Source: Cryptomeria japonica | Taxonomy: Eukaryota > Streptophyta > Pinopsida > Cupressales > Cupressaceae | Assembly: GCF_030272615.1 (NCBI RefSeq) | Contig: NW_026729171.1 | Coordinates: 137,501 to 160,212, forward strand | Length of the DNA stretch: 22,712 bases | Direction: 5' to 3' | Made by a program: the position numbers and the translations under genes | Part shown: one piece after another, positions 14,446-22,712 of the stretch | Numbering within the stretch: the first letter of the stretch is position 1 | Layout of the letters: each line of letters begins with the position of its first letter | Notes under the pieces: model-generated | Told to the model about the DNA's origin: nothing | Databases searched by the model: none | Seen by the model: the letters and a program-made list of their open reading frames with translations, nothing else

Positions 14446-17400
14446 GATTGCTATGCGGTGAGGCTCCTCGGCCGCCTCGGAACTATCTGTGTATCAGACG
14501 CATCGCGGGATAAGGGGTTGGCAACGGTAGTCGCCCCAAGCGCGTCCGATGCTTGGACCATTCCGAGGCGGCCCTGAAGCCTCTTCCGTCTAGCCGTTGG
14601 GTCCTTCTCGCCGCATCCCTTGCCTCGCACCCCGATTGCTATGCGGTGAGGCTCCTCGGCCGCCTTGGAACTATCTGTGTATCAGACGCATCGCGGGATA
14701 AGGGGTTGTCACTGGTAGTCGCCCCAAGCGCGTCCGATGCTTGGACCATTCCGAGGCGGCCCTGAAGCCTCTTCCGTCTAGCCGTTGGGTCCTTCTCGCC
14801 GCATCCCTCGACTCGCACCCCGATTGCTATGCGGTGAGGCTCCTCGGCCGCCTTGGAACTATCTGTGTATCGGACGCGTCGCGGGATAAGGGGTTGTCAC
14901 TGGTAGTCGCCCCAAGCGCGTCCGATGCTTGGACCATTCCGAGGCGGCCCTGAAGCCTCTTCCGTCTAGCCGTTGGGTCCTTCTCGCCGCATCCCTCGCC
15001 TCGCACCCCGATTGCTATGCGGTGAGGCTCCTCGGCCGCCTTGGAACTATCTGTGTATCGGACGCGTCGCGGGATAAGGGGTTGTCACTGGTAGTCGCCC
15101 CAAGCGCGTGCGATGCATGGACCATTCCCAGGCGGCCCTGAAGCCTCTTCCGTCTAGCCGTTGGGTCCTTCTCGCCGCATCCCTCGCCTCGCACCCCGAT
15201 TGCTATGCGGTGAGGCTCCTCGGCCGCCTTGGAACTATCTGTGTATCGGACGCGTCGCGGGATAAGGGGTTGTCACTGGTAGTCGCCCCAAGCGCGTCCG
15301 ATGCTTGGACCATTCCGAGGCGGCCCTGAAGCCTCTTCCGTCTAGCCGTTGGGTCCTTCTCGCCGCATCCCTCGCCTCGCACCCCGATTGCTATGCGGTG
15401 AGGCTCCTCGGCCGCCTTGGAACTATCTGTGTATCGGACGCGTCGCGGGATAAGGGGTTGTCACTGGTAGTCGCCCCAAGCGCGTCCGATGCTTGGACCA
15501 TTCCGAGGCGGCCCTGAAGCCTCTTCCGTCTAGCCGTTGGGTCCTTCTCGCCGCATCCCTCGCCTCGCACCCCGATTGCTATGCGGTGAGGCTCCTCGGC
15601 CGCCTTGGAACTATCTGTGTATCGGACGCGTCGCGGGATAAGGGGTTGTCACTGGTAGTCGCCCCAAGCGCGTCCGATGCTTGGACCATTCCGAGGCGGC
15701 CCTGAAGCCTCTTCCGTCTAGCCGTTGGGTCCTTCTCGCCGCATCCCTCGCCTCGCACCCCGATTGCTATGCGGTGAGGCTCCTCGGCCGCCTTGGAACT
15801 ATCTGTGTATCGGACGCATCGCGGGATAAGGGGTTGTCACTGGTAGTCGCCCCAAGCGCGTCCGATGCTTGGACCATTCCGAGGCGGCCCTGAAGCCTCT
15901 TCCGTCTAGCCGTTGGGTCCTTCTCGCCGCATCCCTCGCCTCGCACCCCGATTGCTATGCGGTGAGGCTCCTCGGCCGCCTTGGAACTATCTGTGTATCG
16001 GACGCGTCGCGGGATAAGGGGTTGTCACTGGTAGTCGCCCCAAGCGCGTGCGATGCATGGACCATTCCCAGGCGGCCCTGAAGCCTCTTCCGTCTAGCCG
16101 TTGGGTCCTTCTCGCCGCATCCCTCGCCTCGCACCCCGATTGCTATGCGGTGAGGCTCCTCGGCCGCCTTGGAACTATCTGTGTATCGGACGCGTCGCGG
16201 GATAAGGGGTTGTCACTGGTAGTCGCCCCAAGCGCGTCCGATGCTTGGACCATTCCGAGGCGGCCCTGAAGCCTCTTCCGTCTAGCCGTTGGGTCCTTCT
16301 CGCCGCATCCCTCGCCTCGCACCCCGATTGCTATGCGGTGAGGCTCCTCGGCCGCCTTGGAACTATCTGTGTATCGGACGCGTCGCGGGATAAGGGGTTG
16401 TCACTGGTAGTCGCCCCAAGCGCGTCCGATGCTTGGACCATTCCGAGGCGGCCCTGAAGCCTCTTCCGTCTAGCCGTTGGGTCCTTCTCGCCGCATCCCT
16501 CGCCTCGCACCCCGATTGCTATGCGGTGAGGCTCCTCGGCCGCCTTGGAACTATCTGTGTATCGGACGCGTCGCGGGATAAGGGGTTGTCACTGGTAGTC
16601 GCCCCAAGCGCGTCCGATGCTTGGACCATTCCGAGGCGGCCCTGAAGCCTCTTCCGTCTAGCCGTTGGGTCCTTCTCGCCGCATCCCTCGCCTCGCACCC
16701 CGATTGCTATGCGGTGAGGCTCCTCGGCCGCCTTGGAACTATCTGTGTATCGGACGCATCGCGGGATAAGGGGTTGTCACTGGTAGTCGCCCCAAGCGCG
16801 TCCGATGCTTGGACCATTCCGAGGCGGCCCTGAAGCCTCTTCCGTCTAGCCGTTGGGTCCTTCTCGCCGCATCCCTCGCCTCGCACCCCGATTGCTATGC
16901 GGTGAGGCTCCTCGGCCGCCTTGGAACTATCTGTGTATCGGACGCGTCGCGGGATAAGGGGTTGTCACTGGTAGTCGCCCCAAGCGCGTCCGATGCTTGG
17001 ACCATTCCGAGGCGGCCCTGAAGCCTCTTCCGTCTAGCCGTTGGGTCCTTCTCGCCGCATCCCTCGCCTCGCACCCCGATTGCTATGCGGTGAGGCTCCT
17101 CGGCCGCCTTGGAACTATCTGTGTATCGGACGCGTCGCGGGATAAGGGGTTGTCACTGGTAGTCGCCCCAAGCGCGTCCGATGCTTGGACCATTCCGAGG
17201 CGGACCTGAAGCCTCTTCCGTCTAGCCGTTGGGTCCTTCTCGCCGCATCCCTCGCCTCGCACCCCGATTGCTATGCGGTGAGGCTCCTCGGCCGCCTTGG
17301 AACTATCTGTGTATCGGACGCGTCGCGGGATAAGGGGTTGTCACTGGTAGTCGCCCCAAGCGCGTCCGATGCTTGGACCATTCCGAGGCGGCCCTGAAGC

Positions 17401-18345
17401 CTCTTCCGTCTAGCCGTTGGGTCCTTCTTGCCGCATCCCTCGCCTCGCACCCCGATTGCTATGCGGTGAGGCTCCTCGGCCGCCTTGGAACTATCTGTGT
17501 ATCGGACGCGTCGCGGGATAAGGGGTTGTCACTGGTAGTCGCCCCAAGCGCGTCCGATGCTTGGACCATTCCGAGGCGGCCCTGAAGCCTCTTCCGTCTA
17601 GCCGTTGGGTCCTTCTCGCCGCATCCCTCGCCTCGCACCCCGATTGCTATGCGGTGAGGCTCCTCGGCCGCCTTGGAACTATCTGTGTATCGGACGCATC
17701 GCGGGATAAGGGGTTGTCACTGGTAGTCGCCCCAAGCGCGTCCGATGCTTGGACCATTCCGAGGCGGCCCTGAAGCCTCTTCCGTCTAGCCGTTGGGTCC
17801 TTCTCGCCGCATCCCTCGCCTCGCACCCCGATTGCTATGCGGTGAGGCTCCTCGGCCGCCTTGGAACTATCTGTGTATCGGACGCGTCGCGGGATAAGGG
17901 GTTGTCACTGGTAGTCGCCCCAAGCGCGTCCGATGCTTGGACCATTCCGAGGCGGACCTGAAGCCTCTTCCGTCTAGCCGTTGGGTCCTTCTCGCCGCAT
18001 CCCTCGCCTCGCACCCCGATTGCTATGCGGTGAGGCTCCTCGGCCGCCTTGGAACTATCTGTGTATCGGACGCGTCGCGGGATAAGGGGTTGTCACTGGT
18101 AGTCGCCCCAAGCGCGTCCGATGCTTGGACCATTCCGAGGCGGCCCTGAAGCCTCTTCCGTCTAGCCGTTGGGTCCTTCTCGCCGCATCCCTCGCCTCGC
18201 ACCCCGATTGCTATGCGGTGAGGCTCCTCGGCCGCCTTGGAACTATCTGTGTATCGGACGCGTCGCGGGATAAGGGGTTGTCACTGGTAGTCGCCCCAAG
18301 CGCGTCCGATGCTTGGACCATTCCGAGGCGGACCTGAAGCCTCTT
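14446..18345 (+). repeat. 188-bp satellite array, homogenised part
   Basis: About 21 head-to-tail monomers with gattgctatgcggtgaggct starting at 14446 and every 188 bp after, nearly identical. Shared single-base variants fall at multiples of the monomer: tgcgatgcatgg at 15108 and 16048, gacgcatc near 15813, 16753 and 17693, gcggacctg near 17200, 17952 and 18328. Each monomer is a nested inverted repeat (see 14836-14959). As 188 is not a multiple of three and each unit has stops, the repeated 70-codon frames are not genes. It could be transcribed as 5' ETS or act as spacer. Confidence 0.96.
14836..14959 (+). other. Rod-like inverted repeat within the 188-bp monomer (example)
   Basis: One monomer as example. 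GAGGC 14836-14840 pairs with GCCTC 14955-14959; GGCCGCCTTGGAA 14846-14858 with TTCCGAGGCGGCC 14937-14949 (one U-G wobble in plus-strand RNA); ATCGGACGCG 14869-14878 with CGCGTCCGAT 14917-14926; GGGG 14890-14893 with CCCC 14910-14913. The two outer gaps are symmetrical, 5 by 5 and 10 by 10 nt, and the 10-nt gap can form further pairs. The same layout recurs in the other monomers. Confidence 0.8.
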
Positions 18346-20095
18346 CCCTCTAGCCGTTGGGGCTTTCTCGCCGCATCCCTCGCCTCGCACCCCGATTGCT
18401 ATTCGGTGAGGCTCCTCGGCCGCCTTGGAACTATCTGTGTATCGGACGCATCGCGGGATAAGGGGTTGGCAGTGGTAGTCGCCCCAAGCGCGTCCGATGC
18501 TTGGACCATTCCGAGGCGGCCCTGCAGCCTCTTCCGTCTAGCCGTTGGGGCCATCTCGCTGCATCCCCCACCTCGCACCACGATTGCTATGCGGTGAGGC
18601 TCCTTGGCCGCCTCGGAACTATCTGTGTATCGGACGCATCGCGGGATAAGGGGTTGTCACTGGTAGTCGCCCCAAGCGCGTCCGATGCTTGGACTATTCC
18701 GAGGCGGCCCTGCAGCCTCTTCCGTCTAGCCGTTGGGGCCATCTCGCCGCATCCCCCAGCTCCTCGGCCGCCTCGGAACTATCTGTGTATCGGACGCATC
18801 GCGGGATAAGGGGTTGGCAGTGGTAGTCGCCCCAAGCGCGTTCGATGCTTGGACTATTCCGAGGCGGCCCCGCAGCCTCTTCCGTCTACCCTTTGGGGCC
18901 ATCTCGCCGCATCCCTCGCCTCGCACCCCGATTGCTATGCGGTGAGGCTCCTCGGACCGCCTGGGAACTATCTTCGTATCGGATGCATCGCGGGATAAGG
19001 GGTTGTCACTGGTAGTCGCCCCAAGCGCGTCCGATGCTTGGACTATTCCGAGGCGGCCCTGTGGCCTCTTCCGTCTAGCCGTTGGGGCCATCTCGCCGCA
19101 TCCCTCACCTCGCACCCCCATTGCTATGCGGTGAGGCTCCTCGGCCGCCTTGGAACTGTCTTCGTATCGGAAGCATCGCGGGATAAGGGGTTGTCACTGG
19201 TAGTCGCCCCAAGCGCGTCCGATGCTTGGACTATTCCGAGGCGGCCCTGCAGCCTCTTCCGTCTAGCCGTTGGGGCCATCTCGCCGCATCCCCCACCTCG
19301 CACCCGGATTGCTATGCGGTGAGGCTCCTCGGCCGCCTTGGAACTATCTTCGTATCGGACGCATCGCGGGATAAGGGGTTGTCACTGGTAGTCGCCCCAA
19401 GCGCGTCCGATGCTTGGACTATTCCGACGCGGCCCTGTGGCCTCTTCCGTCTAGCCGTTGGGGCCATCTCGCCGCATCCCCCACCTCGCACCCCGATTGC
19501 TATGCGGTGAGGCTCCTCGGCCGCCTTGGAACCATCTTCGTATCGGACGCATCGCGGGATGAGGGGTTGTCACTGGTAGTCGCCCCAAGCGCGTCCGATG
19601 CTTGGACCATTCCGAGGCGGCCCTGAAGCCTCTTCCGTCTAGCCGTTGGGGCCTTCCCGCCCCATCCCTCGCCTCGCACCCCCGATTGCTATGCGGTGAG
19701 GCTCCTCGGCCGCCTTGGAACCATCTGTGTATCGGACGCATCGCGGGATAAGGGGTTGGCACTGGTAGTCGCCCCAAGCGCGTCCGATGCTTGGAGCATT
19801 CCGAGGTGGCCCTGAAGCCTCTTCCGTCTAGCCGTTGGGGCCTTCCCGCCCCATCCCTCGCCTCGCACCCCGATTGATATGCGGTGAGGCTCCTCGGCCG
19901 CCTTGGAACTATCTGTGTATCGGACGCATCGCGGGATAAGGGGTTGGCACTGGTAGTCGTCCCAATCGCGTCCGATGCTTGGACCATTCCGAGGCGGCCC
20001 TGCAGCCTCTTCCGTTTAGCCGTCGGGGCCTTCCCGCCGCATCCCTCGCCTCGCATCCCGATTCCTATGCGGTGAGTCTTCTCGGCCGCCGCGGA
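18346..20095 (+). repeat. 188-bp satellite array, diverged part
   Basis: Eight to nine further monomers with more substitutions (ttggggccatctcgccgc in place of ttgggtccttctcgccgc, cttcgtatcgg in place of ctgtgtatcgg). One monomer joint near 18757 has lost about 30 bp including gattgctatgcggtg. Several copies have a one-base change in spacing. Divergence rises toward the right edge, as expected where unequal exchange homogenises the array centre better than its ends. Confidence 0.92.
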
Positions 20096-20605
20096 ACTAT
20101 ACCTGTTATTGCTACTGCATCCTTCGGCTGGTAACCTCCTCTGCCGCCTTGGAACGTTCTCTTTGTCGGACGCGTCGCGGGATAAGGGGTTGGCACTGGT
20201 AGTCGCCCCAAGCGCGCCCGATGCATAGACCGCTCCGAGTTGACCTTGCTTTCAGCCTCTCACATGCATAGACCTCTCTGAGTCGACCCTGCAGCCTCTC
20301 ACGTTTAGCCTTTGGAATCTCGCCTCACAACATGATTGCTATCCTTGATGCATCCCTTGCCTCGAGCCCTGATTGCTTTCTTGGCTGCATCCCTCCTCTC
20401 CTCACAGCCCGGTTGTCATCACTGCTTCATCCGTCGCTTCATGCATTCTGGCTGCTGGGCCCTTCCCACCGCACACCTCGATTGCTATCTCTTCTGCATC
20501 ACACACCCCGATTGCTATCTCTGCTACATCCCTCGGCTCTCACTTCTGCATCCTTCGCCTCCCACCTCGATTGCTATCAATGCTGCATCCGTAACCTCAC
20601 ACCCC
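20096..20605 (+). repeat. Decayed satellite fragments
   Basis: Starts with a partial monomer (cggacgcgtcgcgggataag at 20167, gtagtcgccccaagcgcgcc near 20200), then a run of short degenerate repeats of 30-60 bp of the type caccccgattgctatctctg and tgcatccctcgcct, with gattgctat at 20334, 20480, 20510 and 20569. These derive from the monomer junction. No gene is recognised. Confidence 0.75.
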
Positions 20606-20793
20606 GATTGCTATGCGGGGAGGCTCCTTGGCCGCCTTGGAAATTTCTGTGTGTCGGACGCACCGCGGGATAAGGGGTTGGCACTGGTAGTCGCCCCAAG
20701 TGCGCCCGATTCTTAGACCGCTTCGAGGTGACCTCGTAGCCTCTTTCGTCCAGGCTTCCTGCCTTCAACGCCCTTTTTACACCTCGATTGCTA
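20606..20793 (+). repeat. Isolated diverged 188-bp monomer
   Basis: A full-length outlying monomer from gattgctatgcggggaggct to the next tcgattgctatgcgcgggct. It keeps the nested inverted repeat despite substitutions: GAGGCT/AGCCTC intact, second stem paired at 11 of 13 positions counting wobbles, third stem GTCGGACGCA/TGCGCCCGAT with one mismatch and an apparent G-C to A-T swap. Confidence 0.8.
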
Positions 20794-21540
20794 TGCGCGG
20801 GCTCGTTGGCGTCTATCACCTCTCTGCGAAGAGTGGCACGATGATTGTTGGGGTAAATCGTAGCAGTCCGATCTCTGGCCTTGGGCCATTGTGAGGGCTG
20901 ATCGATTTCCTGTGCGCATCTCGTGTTCGCCCAGTAACAGACTCGACGACTTGTAATCGGTCTTGTTCCCGATTGTTCCTGGAGGTAGTCTTCGGAACTC
21001 TTGGATTTGACCTGTCACTCGAACTGTCCTCTTCCGAGGATGCTTGTGTGTGTGTGCTTGTGCCATTTCCTTGGCGGTATTAACGAGATATTAAAGAGCG
21101 GAGTGAGCGCCTCGCCCAGCTATGTTTGGGGCTCTCACTCCCTTACCCGGTGTGCGACCGCTTTGCACGTAGGTTGCGGAGCATCGCGACTCTTTCGATG
21201 TTTGGCGGTTGTCTTCCGGTGATGCGTTGGTCCCGAAGTGCACGTTACTAGCATTTCTGCCATTGTTCTCGATCTTTGGCACGTTCCTTCGTTGCAATTG
21301 GATATATATCTCCGTTTATACGCGCAGGCTTCTCCCGCCTATTCAGCGCTGTCCCACTCTCAGCACTCTCGTGGTCTCCTTGGCTTCTCTCTCCCGTGAG
21401 CGAGCTCTCTTCTCGAGTCTTTTCCATGTCCCATGGAGGTTGCCTTGCGAAATTCGGGCACACAAACGTGACCGGATAAGAGCGGAATTGCCTATGAGGA
21501 GAAGCTCACCTTAGGGAGCAGCAATGCCGAGTGTTTCGAC
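20794..21540. other. Low-repeat spacer segment
   Basis: The least repetitive stretch in the window, of mixed composition and with no 18S, promoter or RNA gene motif. A TATATATCT string at 21302-21310 lacks the G-run of a Pol I start. Reading frames are short (about 100 codons or fewer), overlap on both strands and match nothing I recognise. Confidence 0.5.
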
Positions 21541-22712
21541 AGAGGGTAGAGGGGGCGTTGTTTGGGCGGTTGCACAAAAGAGTGCTACGGTTGCACTGAA
21601 GGTTGCTTCTTCGTCTCCGACGAACTCTTCGAGGCAAAAAAGCTTGTATACGGGGTCGAGGTGGGACTGTTCGTGCGAGTTGCGCCACCAAAAGTGCGTA
21701 GGGGGCATATACCTGGGAAATGGATGTCTCTGAGTGGCCTTACTCGGTCGCGTGCACGGTGCATTCTCTAACGGCAGGACTGTCGCGAGCATGTGCGGTT
21801 CGGATGTTTTCGGGTAAAGGGTTCCGTACGGGATGTTCTTCCCAGGCTCCTGTGAACCGAGACTCTGCATCGTCGTGCTCCGGCTCCCGTGGGTGCTTCA
21901 TGCCTCGTCGAGCTGTTTGTCGTGGACGATTAAGGCCGAGGCCTTCCTTCGAGAGGGGAATTGTTCAGGCTGGTCGAGGCGGGATTGTTCGTGCGGGGTG
22001 CACCACCAAAAGTGCGTAGGGGGCATATGCCTGGGAAATGGATGTCTCTGAGTGGCCTTACTCGGTCGCGTGCACGGTGCACACTCTCACGGCATGACTG
22101 TCGCGAGCATCGACGGTGCGGTGGTTTTCGGGTAACCGGGTTCCGTACGGGATGTTCTTCCCAGGCTCCTGTGAACCGAGGCCCCTTGTCGTCGTGCTCC
22201 GGCCCGCAGAGGGTCCCGTTCCCCCATCGGGAGGGTCGCAGTGGTCACGGAGAATGGTTACCCAAGTCGCGCTCGGAAGGGAATGATTTGTGCATCGGTC
22301 GAGATGTGCTCGTCTGTGCGGGTTGCACCACAACATGTGTGTAGGGGGCATATACCTGGGAAATGGATGTCTCTGAGTGGCCTTACAATTGAGGTGGCTG
22401 CGTGCACGGTGTCGCCTGTTCAGATAGACGCGTCGTGAGCGGGGGCGTTTGGGAGTTTTCGGGTAAAGGGTTCCGTACGGGATGTTCTTCCCAGGTGCTT
22501 GTGAACCGGAGCTCCTTGATGCCACGTTCCGACTTTCACACGTCTTTTCCTTCCAGCGCGATGTTCTTCGTCGGCGCTTGGCGAGAGAGCCGGGCGACGG
22601 AAAATTGTTCTGTGCGGTCGAGGATGGCTTTTCTGTGCGGGGTGCGCCACTCCAAGTGTGTAGGGGGCATATGCCTGGGAAATGGATGTCTCTGAGTGGC
22701 CTTACAATTGAG
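21541..22712 (+). repeat. About 320-bp tandem repeat, diverged, running off the right edge
   Basis: The anchor gtagggggcatat falls at 21698, 22016, 22341 and 22660, spacings of 318, 325 and 319. Each unit shares acctgggaaatggatgtctc, tgagtggccttac, ttttcgggtaa, gggttccgtacgggatgttc and ttcccagg, with a variable middle. A partial unit precedes the first anchor, and the last is cut by the window end. Indels prevent a constant frame, so no protein is inferred. The variable middle segments differ far more than the anchors. Confidence 0.9.

Larger units (their letters stand above)
14079..22712 (+). other. Predicted 5' external transcribed spacer (partial)
   Basis: If P13 is the gene promoter, everything to its right would be 5' ETS of the 35S pre-rRNA. 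I saw no 18S 5' end (ctggttgatcctgcc) and no further TATATAGGGG. The region is nearly all tandem repeat. The assignment depends on P13 being the true start, which the sequence alone cannot settle. Confidence 0.35.

Noticed and set aside
14553-18597. Repeated 70-codon frame beginning MDHSEA in each 188-bp unit
   Set aside because: Each frame is a by-product of the satellite: it stops in every unit, 188 is not a multiple of three, and substitutions show no codon-position bias that I can see. The structure of the monomer lies in its inverted repeats.
14446-20095. Centromeric satellite or CRISPR-like array
   Set aside because: The length is satellite-like, but the array adjoins Pol I promoter units and shares sequence with them, so it belongs to the rDNA spacer. 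There are no unique spacers between short repeats, so it is not CRISPR.
21302-21310. TATATATCT as a fourteenth Pol I promoter
   Set aside because: It lacks the G-run after TATATA, the upstream gaatcggacaaata block and the leader hairpin.
20794-22712. 18S rRNA 5' end near the right edge
   Set aside because: No ctggttgatcctgcc or other conserved 18S start is present. The right edge is still spacer repeat.

Overview
This window is nuclear ribosomal DNA spacer from a land plant and carries no protein-coding gene that I can support. Two anchors show this. The first is a 118-bp 5S rRNA gene on the minus strand, present twice (1062-1179 and 7097-7214), each followed by a T6 Pol III terminator. The second is 13 plus-strand copies of TATATAGGGG, the plant RNA polymerase I core promoter motif, between 9943 and 14078. 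A 5S gene inside a 35S/45S intergenic spacer is the linked (L-type) arrangement known from Ginkgo, some other gymnosperms, bryophytes and some Asteraceae. The 5S sequence and the very long spacer (over 22 kb with neither 18S nor 26S reached) make a gymnosperm my best guess, but the species is not identified. The Pol I promoters place the 26S gene to the left and the 18S gene to the right of the window; 5S runs against the predicted pre-rRNA direction.

Layout: (1) 1-2434 and 6036-8469 are two apparently identical copies of a block, giving a 6035-bp repeat period. The block holds GTGCGCAC-rich sequence, a T-rich module, a GC-rich block, the 5S gene, an A-rich stretch and the start of a GGCACCCACC minisatellite. 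(2) 2435-6035, between them, is a mosaic of GTGCGCAC-rich repeats (including a 207-bp unit) cut by about 100-bp T-rich modules. (3) 8470-9680 is the C-rich minisatellite. (4) 9680-14445 is the promoter zone: six promoters, five of the units being 157 or 220 bp apart; a 38/52-bp array; four promoters on 311-bp units; a 50/56-bp array; then three promoters on 441-490-bp units. (5) 14446-20095 is an array of about 30 copies of a 188-bp monomer, probably in the 5' external transcribed spacer. (6) 20096-20790 is decayed monomer sequence. (7) 20791-21540 is low-repeat spacer. (8) 21541-22712 is a diverged 320-bp tandem repeat running off the right edge.

The most interesting signals are structural. 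Downstream of every Pol I start, GGGGAG can pair with a nearby CTCCCC to put a small hairpin at the very 5' end of the transcript, and a second hairpin follows in nearly all units, with apparent compensatory changes between promoter families. The 188-bp monomer is itself built as a nested inverted repeat that would fold into a rod about 124 nt long, and an outlying diverged copy keeps most of the pairing. Shared variants lie 940 bp (five monomers) apart, the mark of block-wise unequal exchange.

All long open reading frames here, on both strands, are translations of stop-poor GC-rich repeats and are not annotated as genes.
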